In this document: positions 54,639 through 63,671 of the stretch, in pieces
Numbering within the stretch: position 1 is the stretch's first letter
Layout of the letters: each line of letters begins with the position of its first letter
Source of the DNA: Fodinibacter sp963763015
Lineage (GTDB): Bacteria; Actinomycetota; Actinomycetes; Actinomycetales; Dermatophilaceae
Length of the DNA stretch: 64,000 bases
Direction of reading: 5' to 3'
Assembly: GCA_963763015.1 (NCBI GenBank)
Contig: CAVXML010000004.1
Span: forward strand, 74,878 to 138,877
Program-made: the position numbers and the translations under genes
The notes under the pieces: generated by a model
Seen by the model: only the letters and a program-made list of their open reading frames with translations
Told to the model about the DNA's origin: nothing
Databases searched by the model: none

Positions 54639-55412
54639 GTGAACGAGGTGCTTCGGCTGCACGGCCTGGGTGCCGACGTCGAGGTTCGGTGCACCGGCAG
54701 GGCCGCCCCCGAGTTCACGAGTGCACTGCGGGACGCGTGGTCCCGCTGCATGGTCTCGGACGATGCCGGCGACGGCACGGCTCCGGTCGCGGAGGAGGTG
54801 GTCGTACACACCGAGGACGACAAGCGCCTGCCGCACCAGCTGCAGATGTGTACGCAGCGGATCACCCGCTCGCTCATCGCCGCTCGGGCCGGACAGCTTC
54901 TGATGCTGCACGCGGGGGCGGTGAGCAGCCCGACCACCGGGGCGAGCCTGGTCTACGTCGCGCCCGGTGGCACCGGGAAGACCACCATGAGCTGCCTGCT
55001 CGGGGGGCGGTTCGGCTACGTCACCGACGAGACGGTGGGCATCGACGAAGCCGGAACCATCCATCCCTACCCCAAGCCGCTCTCGGTACGGCGCCCGGAT
55101 CAAGGCGCATTGAAGGATGAGGTATCGCCGGACGCCCTCGGTCTCCTCTCGAGCCCGGTTTTCCCACGACTGGCGCGAATCGTCCTGCTCGACAGGCACT
55201 CCGACATCGGCAACGTGGAGCTGGAGGAGCTGCCGTTCATGGACGCACTGTTCGAGCTCGTGCAGCAGGCTTCCTATCTGTCGAGGCTGCCCCGGCCGCT
55301 CCACTTCCTCGCCGACATCATGGATCGGACAGGACCGGTCTTCCGCTTGCGGTACAGCGAGGCAGCGCACGTGCAGAAGGACCTCACTGCGCTTGTCGGG
55401 GAGCTCACGTGA
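54639..55412 (+). CDS. HPr kinase-like P-loop ATPase
   Basis: 257 aa. The P-loop GGTGKTT is at residues 110-116, preceded by LLMLHAGAVSSP and followed by FGYVTDETVGID, the arrangement of the HPr-kinase C-terminal-like family (small kinases found with PqqD-like proteins in RiPP and exopolysaccharide loci). The rest is not recognised. It could phosphorylate a peptide, sugar or protein partner. GTG 54639 was chosen. Its stop overlaps the GTG of the PqqD-like gene, so the two are coupled. Confidence 0.75.
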   Translation: MNEVLRLHGLGADVEVRCTGRAAPEFTSALRDAWSRCMVSDDAGDGTAPVAEEVVVHTEDDKRLPHQLQMCTQRITRSLIAARAGQLLMLHAGAVSSPTTGASLVYVAPGGTGKTTMSCLLGGRFGYVTDETVGIDEAGTIHPYPKPLSVRRPDQGALKDEVSPDALGLLSSPVFPRLARIVLLDRHSDIGNVELEELPFMDALFELVQQASYLSRLPRPLHFLADIMDRTGPVFRLRYSEAAHVQKDLTALVGELT

Positions 55413-55669
55413 AGGTAGTACGTCGAGAACCCACGGATGTGATCACACGCGAGGGGGAGCAGGCAGTACTCATCGACGGCCACCTTCTGCGCCTCAGTCC
55501 CCTGAGCATGCTGATCTGGGAGCTGACCGACGAGCCGATCGACGTCGAGCACCTGGCCCGCGAGCTGGAGGAGCGCTTCGGGACGCCGCAGGGCGAATCG
55601 CCGTTGAACGCGACGAAGGACGCCGTGGCGGACCTGGTCCACCACGGCGTCCTTCGACAGTCAGACTGA
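55409..55669 (+). CDS. PqqD-like protein (first copy)
   Basis: 86 aa winged-helix PqqD/RRE fold: VVRREPTDVITREGEQAVLIDG (strands), LSMLIWELTDEPIDVEHLARELEERFG (helices), AVADLVHHGVLRQ (last helix and strand). PqqD-like proteins bind leader peptides of modified peptides, and related stand-alone ones accompany HprK-like kinases. No radical SAM or cyclase neighbour. Coupled to the HprK-like gene, with a convergent neighbour 17 bp away. Confidence 0.75.
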   Translation: MKVVRREPTDVITREGEQAVLIDGHLLRLSPLSMLIWELTDEPIDVEHLARELEERFGTPQGESPLNATKDAVADLVHHGVLRQSD

Positions 55670-55686
55670 GTCCCTACGGCCGGGCA

Positions 55687-56192
55687 TCAGCCTTGGACGC
55701 ACTCGCCCAGCGCCACTTCCGGCTCCAGGTCGTTGCAGTCGTTCGGGGCGTCAACGATCACGTAGTTCGGGTTGTCCACTGCGTTGGCCTCCGCCGCCGT
55801 GGCGCCGTAGTAGAAGCGGATGTTGAGCGAGCTGTTGCTGCTGTTGAACTCCACGAGATCGCTGCAGCCACCGACTGGGACAGCAATGGCCTCGTCGAAG
55901 AACTTCTCCTTCGGTTCCGGACCGGTGTTCGCGCGAATGCTGACGTAGAGAGTGCCGTCGGCGTCGGGGCACGTGGTCCCCTCGTTGCAGATCTCGACGT
56001 AGTAGTCCTTGTCGTTCTGCCCTTCACCAGTGCAGCGGCAGCTGCCCTCGGAGAACGCAAGAGTCGGCACGCACCCGCTCACCACAGCGTACGCCGGCGT
56101 GGCGACGCAAGCGGAACGACAGGGACGGCCCACGCGGCGCCCTTGGCAATGGTGCGGCGAGAGACTCGCGTCGATTGGCCCTGCTCGGTCAT
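55687..56192 (-). CDS. Exported cysteine-rich protein with Tat-like signal (frameshifted)
   Basis: ATG 56192 opens MTEQGQSTRVSRRTIAKGAA, a twin-arginine-like signal (SRRTIAKG) with a short hydrophobic stretch and the A-x-A cleavage site TPAYA. The frame breaks near 56103-56113, where one base appears missing. The continuing frame gives a mature domain of about 130 aa ending CVQG. It has eight cysteines (SGC, GSC, RC, EIC, TTC, GGC, NDC, GEC), likely four disulfides, and no known domain. It sits between two PqqD-like genes, on the strand of the second. It could be the target or product of the module (inference). Confidence 0.65.
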
Positions 56193-56295
56193 GGAAACTC
56201 CCCGTGAGTGCTGATGTGAACGGCGCAACCCTAGCACCGACCGGCAGGTATGTAAGACCCTTTCCAGCATCCATTCAGCCGGGTGTGTCGCACCC

Positions 56296-56592
56296 TCAGG
56301 GCCGCGGTGCCACCGGCCCGTCGGACCGCTGGAGGAGGCCACGTGCAACGAGGTCCGCGAGGTACTCATCGACCTCTCCCACGATCTCCCCCACTGGGCG
56401 TCCCACCGCTTCAGCCAGGACGCCGGCCACATCTGAATCGCCCTCTGCCGCAACGAGCCAGATCAAGGCCGCGGAGTCGCGCAGCACGAGTGGTGGACCG
56501 TCGGGAAGGTCCATGAGGTAGACCGTGACCGGATCGCTCTGTGCGTCATCCACGACGACGTAGCCCAGACGCTTGGGTAGGTGGTACGTCAC
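56296..56592 (-). CDS. PqqD-like protein (second copy)
   Basis: 98 aa with the same fold plan as the first copy: PKRLGYVVVDDAQSDPVTVYLM, then PLVLRDSAALIWLVAAEGDSD, and VDEYLADLVARGLLQ at the end. GTG 56592 overlaps the stop of the nucleotidyltransferase-like gene, so it is the second gene of that operon. Two divergent PqqD-like proteins in one locus suggest two recognition steps or two clients. Confidence 0.7.
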   Translation of the reverse strand: MTYHLPKRLGYVVVDDAQSDPVTVYLMDLPDGPPLVLRDSAALIWLVAAEGDSDVAGVLAEAVGRPVGEIVGEVDEYLADLVARGLLQRSDGPVAPRP

Positions 56593-57506
56593 GGCGGTCG
56601 CCGCGTCAGGGAGCGTCCGACGCTACGGCGGACCTCCCGGAGCCCCCACCGCGTCCTGTGGACGTACGCGGCGGCCAGCTCTCGTCGCGTCGGCGGACGC
56701 CCGAGGGACGCCTCGAGCCGATGGGGATTCGGGACGATCAACCGAACTCCAGTCCTGACGGTCTCGCGCATGCTGGGCGCCGCACGGACCCGGGCTGCCC
56801 ACAGCCGGAGCATCGACGCCTCACCGGTCGAGAGGGCGCGCCACAGCTCGTAGTCGGGTGACGACCTGAACGCCTCGAGCCGCCCCGTCCCTGCGGCCAG
56901 GCCGACCTCAGCGCGCAGCTCCGCGGCGAGGGCGTCGACCTCGTCACGCTGCTCGGTCGTCGCCTCCGCCCAGCACCGCCGCAGGTCCGGATGACCGGTG
57001 ACCCGCCCGCGTGCGGCGTGCAGGATGAGGATGAGCCGCTGGGCCGCGACGGAGGGGACGGCACAGGGATAGCCGGCGAGGGGCGTCAGGTGCCGATCGG
57101 CCCACATTCGGGCGAAGGCGGCCTCCGGCTGCAGGCCGACGCCGGGAAACCGGCGGTGCACGTCGACCGGCGCGAGGAACGGGTGGTGCATGGTCGCCGC
57201 GTGCTCGAACGCAGACCCGTCCTCGAACCGGTACTTCATCGACCAGCCGTGCCGGTGCATGGCGTCGAAGAGGGCCGGGACGTGGCTCGGCCGGACGAGG
57301 ACGTCGGCATCCACGCTGACCCGAGGCACGACGTCGCGAACCGGCTCCAGCACCCCCGATCCGTCGGTGACCTTCACGTCGAGGAGGCTCTCGTCGACCG
57401 CTGGGCCCTTGATGTGCAGAAGGTCGATCCCATGGTCGTCCGCAAGGGCCTGGAGGGACGCGTGGGCGAAGCGGATGCCGACTGCCGTGGGCATCACCGA
57501 GGTCAC
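56589..57506 (-). CDS. Nucleotidyltransferase-like protein (NTP_transf_5 type)
   Basis: 305 aa. LHIKGPAVDESLL and VSVDADVLVRPSHVPAL give the acidic motif of the uncharacterised nucleotidyltransferase family, and HHPFLAPVDVHRRFPGV follows. These proteins recur beside HprK-like and PqqD-like genes in RiPP and exopolysaccharide loci, with unproven activity. GTG 57506 lies 6 nt after TAGGCT (57513-57518), so it is probably leaderless. Arg-rich C-terminal tail. Confidence 0.75.
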   Translation of the reverse strand: MTSVMPTAVGIRFAHASLQALADDHGIDLLHIKGPAVDESLLDVKVTDGSGVLEPVRDVVPRVSVDADVLVRPSHVPALFDAMHRHGWSMKYRFEDGSAFEHAATMHHPFLAPVDVHRRFPGVGLQPEAAFARMWADRHLTPLAGYPCAVPSVAAQRLILILHAARGRVTGHPDLRRCWAEATTEQRDEVDALAAELRAEVGLAAGTGRLEAFRSSPDYELWRALSTGEASMLRLWAARVRAAPSMRETVRTGVRLIVPNPHRLEASLGRPPTRRELAAAYVHRTRWGLREVRRSVGRSLTRRPP

Positions 57507-57512
57507 AGGTGG

Positions 57513-57547
57513 AGCCTATCCGGCGGCCACCGGCCCGGTGATACCGT
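57513..57547. promoter_or_regulatory. Divergent promoters, NTase-like gene (-) and epimerase (+)
   Basis: Minus-strand TAGGCT (57513-57518) is 6 nt from GTG 57506. Plus-strand TACCGT (57542-57547) could serve the epimerase, whose GTG 57595 has a GGGGAG site 4 nt upstream. Confidence 0.4.
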
Positions 57548-57594
57548 GCGGGCGTCCGGCCCGGGAGGGCGTACGTCGCTCCGTGGGGAGTTCG

Positions 57595-58539
57595 GTGAAG
57601 GTCGTCATCACGGGGGGTGCCGGCTTCATCGGCTCGAACGCCGGTCGAGAGCTCCTGCGCAGCGGGAAGGTCGACGAGGTCGTGGCCGTGGACGACCTGT
57701 CCACCGGGTCTCGGGCCAACCTCGAGGGAACCGGCATCCGGCTGCTCGAGGGGACCATTCTGGATCCCGGGGTCCTCGACGAGGCGTGCGACGGCGCGGA
57801 TGCCGTGGTGCACCTTGCCGCCCTTCCCTCGGTACCGCGCTCGGTCCTCGACCCCGTCGCGTCCCACCACGCCAACGCGACGGGAACGCTGGAGGTGCTC
57901 CAGGCGGCGCGGCGGGCCGGTGGTCTCCACGTCATGGTCGCCTCGTCCTCGTCCGTCTACGGCGCCAACCGCGAGCTTCCCAAGCGAGAGGCCATGCGGA
58001 CGGCCCCGATCTCCCCGTATGCCGTGAGCAAGCAGGCCACCGAGGCCTACGCCATGTCCTTCGGCCACACCTACGGCCTGCCGGTGCTGGCCTTCCGCTT
58101 CTTCAACGTCTACGGTCCGCTCCAGGCAGCGGGGCATGCCTATGCCGCGGTCGTGCCGGCCTTCGTGGACGCGGCCCTTCGCGGCATCCCCCTCACGGTC
58201 CACGGCGACGGCGAACAGACGCGTGACTTCACCTACGTCGGCACCGTGGCCCGCGTCCTCACCGACGCGGTGGTGCGCACGGTCACCGACCTCGAGCCGG
58301 TCAACCTGGCGTTCGGCAGCCGCACGTCGCTCAACGCGCTGATCGACGACCTCGGCGAGATCCTCGGTCGCCGTCTTCCCGTCGACCACGTGGAGCCGCG
58401 AGCGGGCGACGTCCGCGACTCCCAGGCAGACAACGGACGCCTTCTCCGCCACTTCCCGCACGTGGAGCCCGTTTCCCTGCGCGATGGCCTGACGGCGACG
58501 GTCGACTGGTTCCGGACCCTGCCCGACCACCCGGTGTAG
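57595..58539 (+). CDS. NAD-dependent sugar-nucleotide epimerase/dehydratase
   Basis: 314 aa extended SDR. VVITGGAGFIGSNAGREL binds NAD. The active site has the Ser of SSSSVYG and the Y-x3-K in SPYAVSKQATEAYA. NVYGP and the C-terminal region fit UDP-glucose-4-epimerase-like enzymes. It supplies a UDP-sugar for the polysaccharide genes that follow. 3-bp spacing to the O-antigen ligase-like gene. Confidence 0.9.
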   Translation: MKVVITGGAGFIGSNAGRELLRSGKVDEVVAVDDLSTGSRANLEGTGIRLLEGTILDPGVLDEACDGADAVVHLAALPSVPRSVLDPVASHHANATGTLEVLQAARRAGGLHVMVASSSSVYGANRELPKREAMRTAPISPYAVSKQATEAYAMSFGHTYGLPVLAFRFFNVYGPLQAAGHAYAAVVPAFVDAALRGIPLTVHGDGEQTRDFTYVGTVARVLTDAVVRTVTDLEPVNLAFGSRTSLNALIDDLGEILGRRLPVDHVEPRAGDVRDSQADNGRLLRHFPHVEPVSLRDGLTATVDWFRTLPDHPV

Positions 58540-58542
58540 GAC

Positions 58543-59562
58543 ATGCCTCCGCTCCGCAGCCGGCTGACGTGGCAGGAGGGTGCCGCAGTCGGACTCCTCC
58601 TGGTCTGGTTCGCCTGGGTGTGGCTTGCCGGCCAGCTCGCGGACCGGCCGCTGTCCCTCACCTCGCCGTACGTCCTGTCGCCCTTGGCGCTCTTCCTGGG
58701 CTTGCCGCTCGGCCGGCTCGTGGCGACCCGCCTGCGTGCCGACGTGGTGGTTGCCGGCCTGGCGATCGCCACGGCGGCGCTGCTCATCGGCGTCCTCTGG
58801 ACCGAGGGCCCTGCGAAGCGCCCGACCGGCTACGCGAACGCGAACGCGGCTCTGGCCGTCCAGCTCATCGGCCTGTGCGGAGTCGCCATGCTGGGGGCCG
58901 GTCGTTCGCGGCGACTCGTGCTGTGGGCCACGACAGCGGGCGCGCTCGGGGTGGTCGCCGCCAATGCGTCGAAGGCCGCCTTCGCCGTCGCCGTGCCACT
59001 GGTGGCTGTCATCGCGCTGACGTCATGGCGACCCGCTCGTCGCGCCGCTCTGGTCCTCGTCACCGCAGCCCTGGCGATGACCTTGGCGGGTGTGGGCGTC
59101 GTGCACCTGGCCGCTCGGGACCCCTGGCCACCGGCGGTCACGGCAGCGTTGGACCCCGCTCGGCAGGCATTGTGGAGCGACGCCCTGTCGTTGTGGTCCG
59201 CGAACCCGGTGACGGGCGCTGGACCCGGCGCGTTCGCGGAGTACAGCAGGCTGGGGGGTGACGCGGACACGGCATCCGCACACTCCGCCATCCTGCAGGT
59301 CGGCGCCGAGACGGGATCGGTCGGCGTCGGACTCTTCGCCCTGATCCTCCTTGCCGGACTGCTGTGGGTGGCTCGAGGTGATGCGCCGGCTGCGGTGGTG
59401 GGAGCCGTGGCGTGGACGGCACTCGTCGTGCACTCGTTCACGGACCACCTGCTCGAGTTCGTTCCGGTCGTCCTCGCGGCGGGAGTCATGATCGGCTGGG
59501 CAGCCGCCACCCGGTCAGAACAGCTCGACGTCCCCGAGGGTCAGCGTCCAGGAACGGGGTGA
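58543..59562 (+). CDS. O-antigen ligase/Wzy-like membrane protein
   Basis: 339 aa with about nine membrane spans. The periplasmic loop with GAGPGAFAEYSRLGG and the following HSAILQVGAETGSVGVGLFAL are the Wzy_C/O-antigen ligase signature (polymerase or ligase for lipid-linked glycans). In an actinobacterium it may polymerise or attach an exopolysaccharide or cell-wall glycan. It is shorter than typical WaaL. Three bp after the epimerase. Its end overlaps the convergent GNAT by 48 bp. Confidence 0.82.
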   Translation: MPPLRSRLTWQEGAAVGLLLVWFAWVWLAGQLADRPLSLTSPYVLSPLALFLGLPLGRLVATRLRADVVVAGLAIATAALLIGVLWTEGPAKRPTGYANANAALAVQLIGLCGVAMLGAGRSRRLVLWATTAGALGVVAANASKAAFAVAVPLVAVIALTSWRPARRAALVLVTAALAMTLAGVGVVHLAARDPWPPAVTAALDPARQALWSDALSLWSANPVTGAGPGAFAEYSRLGGDADTASAHSAILQVGAETGSVGVGLFALILLAGLLWVARGDAPAAVVGAVAWTALVVHSFTDHLLEFVPVVLAAGVMIGWAAATRSEQLDVPEGQRPGTG

Positions 59563-60505
59563 CGGCGGGGACGCGGCCAGGGGCCTCGTCGTCAGCAGGG
59601 GCCCCTGAGTGGGGAGTGGAAGCAACCCTGCGGACGGCCCCGTGCGCAACCCGATCGCGTAGTCCGCGCCGGTCTCCTTGAGCATCCGCCGCACCAGCAC
59701 CATCCCGGTCCGTCGATTGGGCACCAGCTGTTCGACCACCGCGGCCTCGACCGCATCTCCCCGCCTCCGCAGCCTGAAGACGATGCCCCCCTCAGCGGGA
59801 TCGTCGGTGCGCTGCGAGGAGCACCCGGTAGTGCAGGGGCGGGAAGGACGTCCTCCACCTGAGGTACTGCGGTGTGCGGTGCGTGCGAAAGCCCTCTCGG
59901 GGCGCGTACTCGAGCAAGCCGGCGGCCACGGCGTCGTCACGAAGGGCGTCCCTCGCGTCCACCCCGGCGGTCGTCGTCTGCGACCACAGCTCCGCCGGCA
60001 CGCGGGAGGCGAGCATCGGTCCCAGCGACCGAGGCCCTCGGGGGAGGACACCGACCGGGAGCCTTCGGGCGAGGCTCCAGCCCATCTTGAGGTATCCCGG
60101 GCGGCTCTGGTCGTTGGGAGTGTTGAAGACCAGCGCCTCGCCCGACAAGGTCAGCTCCGCCACGCCGCGCAGGGTGAGCGTCCGGAAGATGCCTCGACCC
60201 TGGTACGCCGGGTCGGTCGCGGTGTCGACCGCCCGCACTCCCCTGACGACCCGGCCTTCGAGGTCCACGAACTCCCAGCGGAGGAACGTCCGGTAGCCGA
60301 CGACTCGTCCTTGGTGGAGCGCGACCCACGCCGGTGACTCGCCGAAGGGGTTGTCGCGGTGCTTCCACCGGAAGAACTCCTCGTTGGGGTCGTCGTCCCG
60401 CCACCCGAGAGAGTGTCGGAACAGGCCGAGGACCGACTGCTCGTCCTCCGGCTCCGCGGGCCGGTACTCCAGGTCCTGCGGCTGCCGGGGCGAGGGTGTC
60501 GTCAC
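59515..60505 (-). CDS. GNAT-like acyltransferase (frameshifted)
   Basis: The N-terminal two thirds carry the GNAT motif DPAYQGRGIFRTLTLRGV and NTPNDQSRPGYLKMGW. At about 59808-59815 the frame changes (one surplus base), and the next frame continues RTDDPAEGGIVFRLRRRG to GDVELF-stop. Corrected length is about 329 aa. Such GNATs in polysaccharide loci can add acyl groups to amino sugars. GTG 60505 overlaps the asnB stop (GTGA), so it follows asparagine synthetase in one operon. Confidence 0.78.
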
Positions 60506-62409
60506 GATGTCGCTCCGTCCAGCCACGACTGCAGCATGAGCACCGTCCACAGCGCGTAGTCGTGGTTTCGCCGTCCGGTGTCGTGCGCCGCGAGCGCTTC
60601 GGTGATCGGCTCGGGCCGGAGCAGCCCCTGCCGCCGGAGACGGTCGGGTGCGAGCAGGTCGTGGGACCACTCACGCAGAGGTCCGCGGAGCCAGTCGGCC
60701 AAGGGCGGGTCGAAGCCGGTCTTGGGCCGGTCCCAGAGCGGTCGCGGAACGTACTGGCCGAGGATCTGTCGCACCAGCCACTTTCCCTGCCCGTCACGAA
60801 CCTTGGCCCGCTCCGGCATCCGCCAGGACAGCTCGACGAACCGGTGGTCGAGGAAGGGCACACGCACCTCGAGCGCGACAGCCATGCTCGCGCGGTCGAC
60901 CTTGACCAGCATGTCGTCCGGAAGGGTTCGCTGCTGGTCCGCCAGGAGCATGCCGGACAGGGCCGTGGCTCCGGCCATGGGCGGTTCGCGGTGTCCGTTC
61001 CGCGGCGGCGGCGCCGACATCACGGTTGCGGGGTCCCACTGGCTGGCCAGGACGCCGTAGGCACCCATGGGGTCGTCCGCCGCCAGCAGCCCCGCGAGCT
61101 TGTGCGCCTTGGTGCCCACCTCGGGAGGCCGGCTGGGCACGACGCGGGCCAACCGGTCCCAGCCCGCCGGACTCGTTGCCGTGAGAGCCCTGGCGGTTGC
61201 GCGTCGCAGGGGCCGCGGCAGTGCGAGCAGGCGAGACACCCCGCCACGTGCCACTCGGTACCGGTTGTACCCACCGAGGAGCTCGTCGGCGCCGTCCCCG
61301 CTCAGGCAGACGGTGACATGCTGTCGTGCCGCCGAGCACAGGAGGGCGGTGGGGACGCCCGAGGGGTCCGCGAACGGCTCGTCGTACAGGGCTGCCGCCC
61401 GCGTCGCGAGCTCGAGCGGCTGGAGGTCGTCCAGGGGCAGCGTGGTGTGTTGGGTACCCAAGTGGCGGGCCACTGCAGCAGCGGCCACTGACTCGTCCGC
61501 CGCACCGCCCACCGCGACGGTGAAGGTGCGCACGGGCCGGGTGCTCACCGCCTGCGCCAGGGCGACGATCGTGGACGAGTCGAGGCCCCCCGAGAGGAAG
61601 GTGCCGACCGGGACGTCCGCCTCGAGCCTGCGCGCCACGGACCGGCGCAGGGCCTGGTCAGCGAGCCGGACGAGCTCCTCGTCCCCGGCCTCGAGAGCAT
61701 TCGCCAGACCCGAGGCCGCCACCTCGGCCAGCGACCAGTACGGCGTTGGCTCGGACACCGCACCGGACCGGCTGACTCGCACCGTGCAGCCGGGTGGCAG
61801 CTTGCCGATCCCGGGAAGGATGGAGCGCGGTGAGGGCACGAACCCGTGACGCAGGTACTCGGCGAGTGCGTGCGGGTCGGGCGTGATGCCGTCCGGCGAG
61901 AGACCACGGATCGCGCCGAGCTCGGAGGCGAACGCGAAGGCCGCGCCGACCCGGCCGTAGTACAACGGCTTCTCGCCCAGCCGGTCCCGAGCCAGCACGA
62001 GAACCCGGTCCTGGCGGTCCCACACGGCGAGCGCGAACATCCCGTCCACGGCTGCGACGGCCGCCTCCGGGCCGATCCGCGCGACCATCTCGACGAGGAC
62101 CTCGGTGTCGGAGTGCCCGCGCAGCGCGACTCCCTGCTCCTCCAGTCGACGGCGGTGGTCAGGGTGGTCGTAGATCTCGCCGTTGAGGACCAGCACCCAG
62201 CGGCCGTCGGCAGAGGTCATCGGCTGGTGTCCGGCCGCCGACAGGTCCACGATCGCCAGCCGGCGGTGTCCCAGGGCAACCCCGGCGTCCGCGTCGACCC
62301 ACCGACCGTGGTCATCCGGCCCACGGTGGGCGACGGCGGAGGACATCCGGTCCAGCTCGTCCAGCAGGGTGCGGCGACCCGGTGCCATCAGTCCCACCAC
62401 ACCGCACAT
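60502..62409 (-). CDS. asnB: Asparagine synthase (glutamine-hydrolysing)
   Basis: 635 aa. Cys2 is the glutaminase nucleophile (MCGVVG). The N-terminal amidotransferase domain has LAIVDLS and LNGEIYDH, and the synthetase PPi-loop FLSGGLDSS is near residue 260. RMPERAKVRDGQGKWLVRQ is typical. Such AsnB copies within surface-glycan loci are thought to amidate sugar acids or peptides rather than only make asparagine. ATG 62409 has AAGGGGA before it. First gene of the minus-strand pair with the GNAT. Confidence 0.92.
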   Translation of the reverse strand: MCGVVGLMAPGRRTLLDELDRMSSAVAHRGPDDHGRWVDADAGVALGHRRLAIVDLSAAGHQPMTSADGRWVLVLNGEIYDHPDHRRRLEEQGVALRGHSDTEVLVEMVARIGPEAAVAAVDGMFALAVWDRQDRVLVLARDRLGEKPLYYGRVGAAFAFASELGAIRGLSPDGITPDPHALAEYLRHGFVPSPRSILPGIGKLPPGCTVRVSRSGAVSEPTPYWSLAEVAASGLANALEAGDEELVRLADQALRRSVARRLEADVPVGTFLSGGLDSSTIVALAQAVSTRPVRTFTVAVGGAADESVAAAAVARHLGTQHTTLPLDDLQPLELATRAAALYDEPFADPSGVPTALLCSAARQHVTVCLSGDGADELLGGYNRYRVARGGVSRLLALPRPLRRATARALTATSPAGWDRLARVVPSRPPEVGTKAHKLAGLLAADDPMGAYGVLASQWDPATVMSAPPPRNGHREPPMAGATALSGMLLADQQRTLPDDMLVKVDRASMAVALEVRVPFLDHRFVELSWRMPERAKVRDGQGKWLVRQILGQYVPRPLWDRPKTGFDPPLADWLRGPLREWSHDLLAPDRLRRQGLLRPEPITEALAAHDTGRRNHDYALWTVLMLQSWLDGATS

Positions 62410-62479
62410 CGAGTTCCCCTTGTGTCCACCGGGAGACCCGTAGCCGGGCCGGGCGCCGAGTATACGGTTGCGTCTGCGG

Positions 62480-62485
62480 CACAAT
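62480..62485 (+). promoter_or_regulatory. -10 box CACAAT, GT4 gene
   Basis: CACAAT lies 6 nt before ATG 62492. Likely leaderless. Confidence 0.35.
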
Positions 62486-62491
62486 CGTCAC

Positions 62492-63671
62492 ATGTCGGCG
62501 GCCGGAACCCCTCCCTCCGTGCCCGTTCGAGTTCTCTGGCTGATCAAGGGTCTGGGGCCCGGTGGCGCCGAACAGCTCCTCGTCTCGTCCGCCAAGCGTC
62601 GCCGACCACCGCCGCTTCTCGTACCACGTGGGCTACGTCCGGCCTGACAAGGACCAGCTGGTCCCGGCACTCGCAGCCGCAGGTGTGCCGGCGACCCTGC
62701 TCGGTGGCGGCCGGTGGGGCACGCTGTGGTGGCCGTGGCGCTTGCGCCGCCTTATCCGCGGTTTCGACGTGGTGCACGCCCACTCACCTCTCGTCGCCGG
62801 AGTCGCCAGGCTGGCCGCACGAACCATCCCCGGCGGACGTCGCCCGCTGACCGTGTCGACGGAGCACAACGTCTGGGGCAACTTCTCACCGCCCACACGG
62901 GCACTCAATGCGGTCACAGCCGGCCTCGACGAGCGGCGCTGGGCAGTGTCCGACGAGGTCCGGCGGTCCATGTGGCCACGGCTGCGTGATGGCACGGATG
63001 TTCTGGTCCACGGGATCGTGCAGTCGGCCGGCACGCCTCAGCCGCGCACTCGCGAGCGGGTCCGCAGCGAGCTCGGCGTGCCCGACGACGCGGTTCTCGC
63101 CATCACCGTGGCGAACCTTCGACGGGAGAAGGACTACCCCAACCTCCTGCATGCTTGCCGCGTTGCCATCGACCAGGAGCAGAGCATGGTGCTCCTTGCG
63201 GTAGGGCAGGGTCCGTTGGCCGACGAGGTCCGCGACCTTCACCACCGGCTCGGGCTCGGTGCGCGGGTGAAGCTCCTGGGCTACCGGTCCGACGTACCCG
63301 ACCTGCTCGCCGCCTGCGACCTGTTCGTCCTCGCGTCGGCCTTCGAAGGCCTGCCCGTCTCCATCATGGAGGCCATGGCGGCCGGGCTGCCGGTCGTCGC
63401 GACCGCCGTCGGTGGCGTCCCGGAAGCCGTCATGAACGGTGAGACGGGCCTGCTGGTCGCCCCAGGAGACCCGCACGGACTGGCTGGCGCGCTCGTCCGC
63501 CTCGCCCGCGACCCGGACCTCCGAGTGCGCATGGGGGCGTCCGCCAAGGAGCGGTCGGCGGTCTTCGACATCCGGACGGCGGTCGAGGAGGAGCAACGGA
63601 CCTATGCCGAGCTCGCCGGTCTCTATCCCCGTAGGCCGAGCCCCTTGCCGAGCCGGACCAGCGCGGCGTAG
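62492..63671 (+). CDS. Glycosyltransferase family 4 (frameshifted near the start)
   Basis: ATG 62492 reads MSAAGTPPSVPVRVLWLIKG and LGPGGAEQLLVSSAK (acceptor-binding loop). A surplus base near 62595-62599 shifts the frame, and the rest continues VADHRRFSYHVGYVR to the stop at 63671. Donor motifs are LVPALAAAGVP, HAHSPLVAGVARLAA, GYRSDVPDLLAAC and FEGLPVSIMEAMAAGLPVV (E-x7-E). Corrected length is about 392 aa. Without correction the usable frame starts at GTG 62562. Divergent from asnB. Confidence 0.88.

Noticed and set aside
54550..54642. 30-codon ORF ending in the GTGA of the HprK-like gene, a possible precursor peptide
   Set aside because: A TAGGGT -10 lies inside it (54572-54577), so its start is probably not transcribed. 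It also lacks a Shine-Dalgarno.
54639..62409. Lasso-peptide cluster (PqqD-like, HprK-like, NTase and AsnB are all lasso-associated types)
   Set aside because: No transglutaminase-like protease or precursor seen. AsnB has an intact glutaminase Cys and lies 3 kb away among glycan genes.
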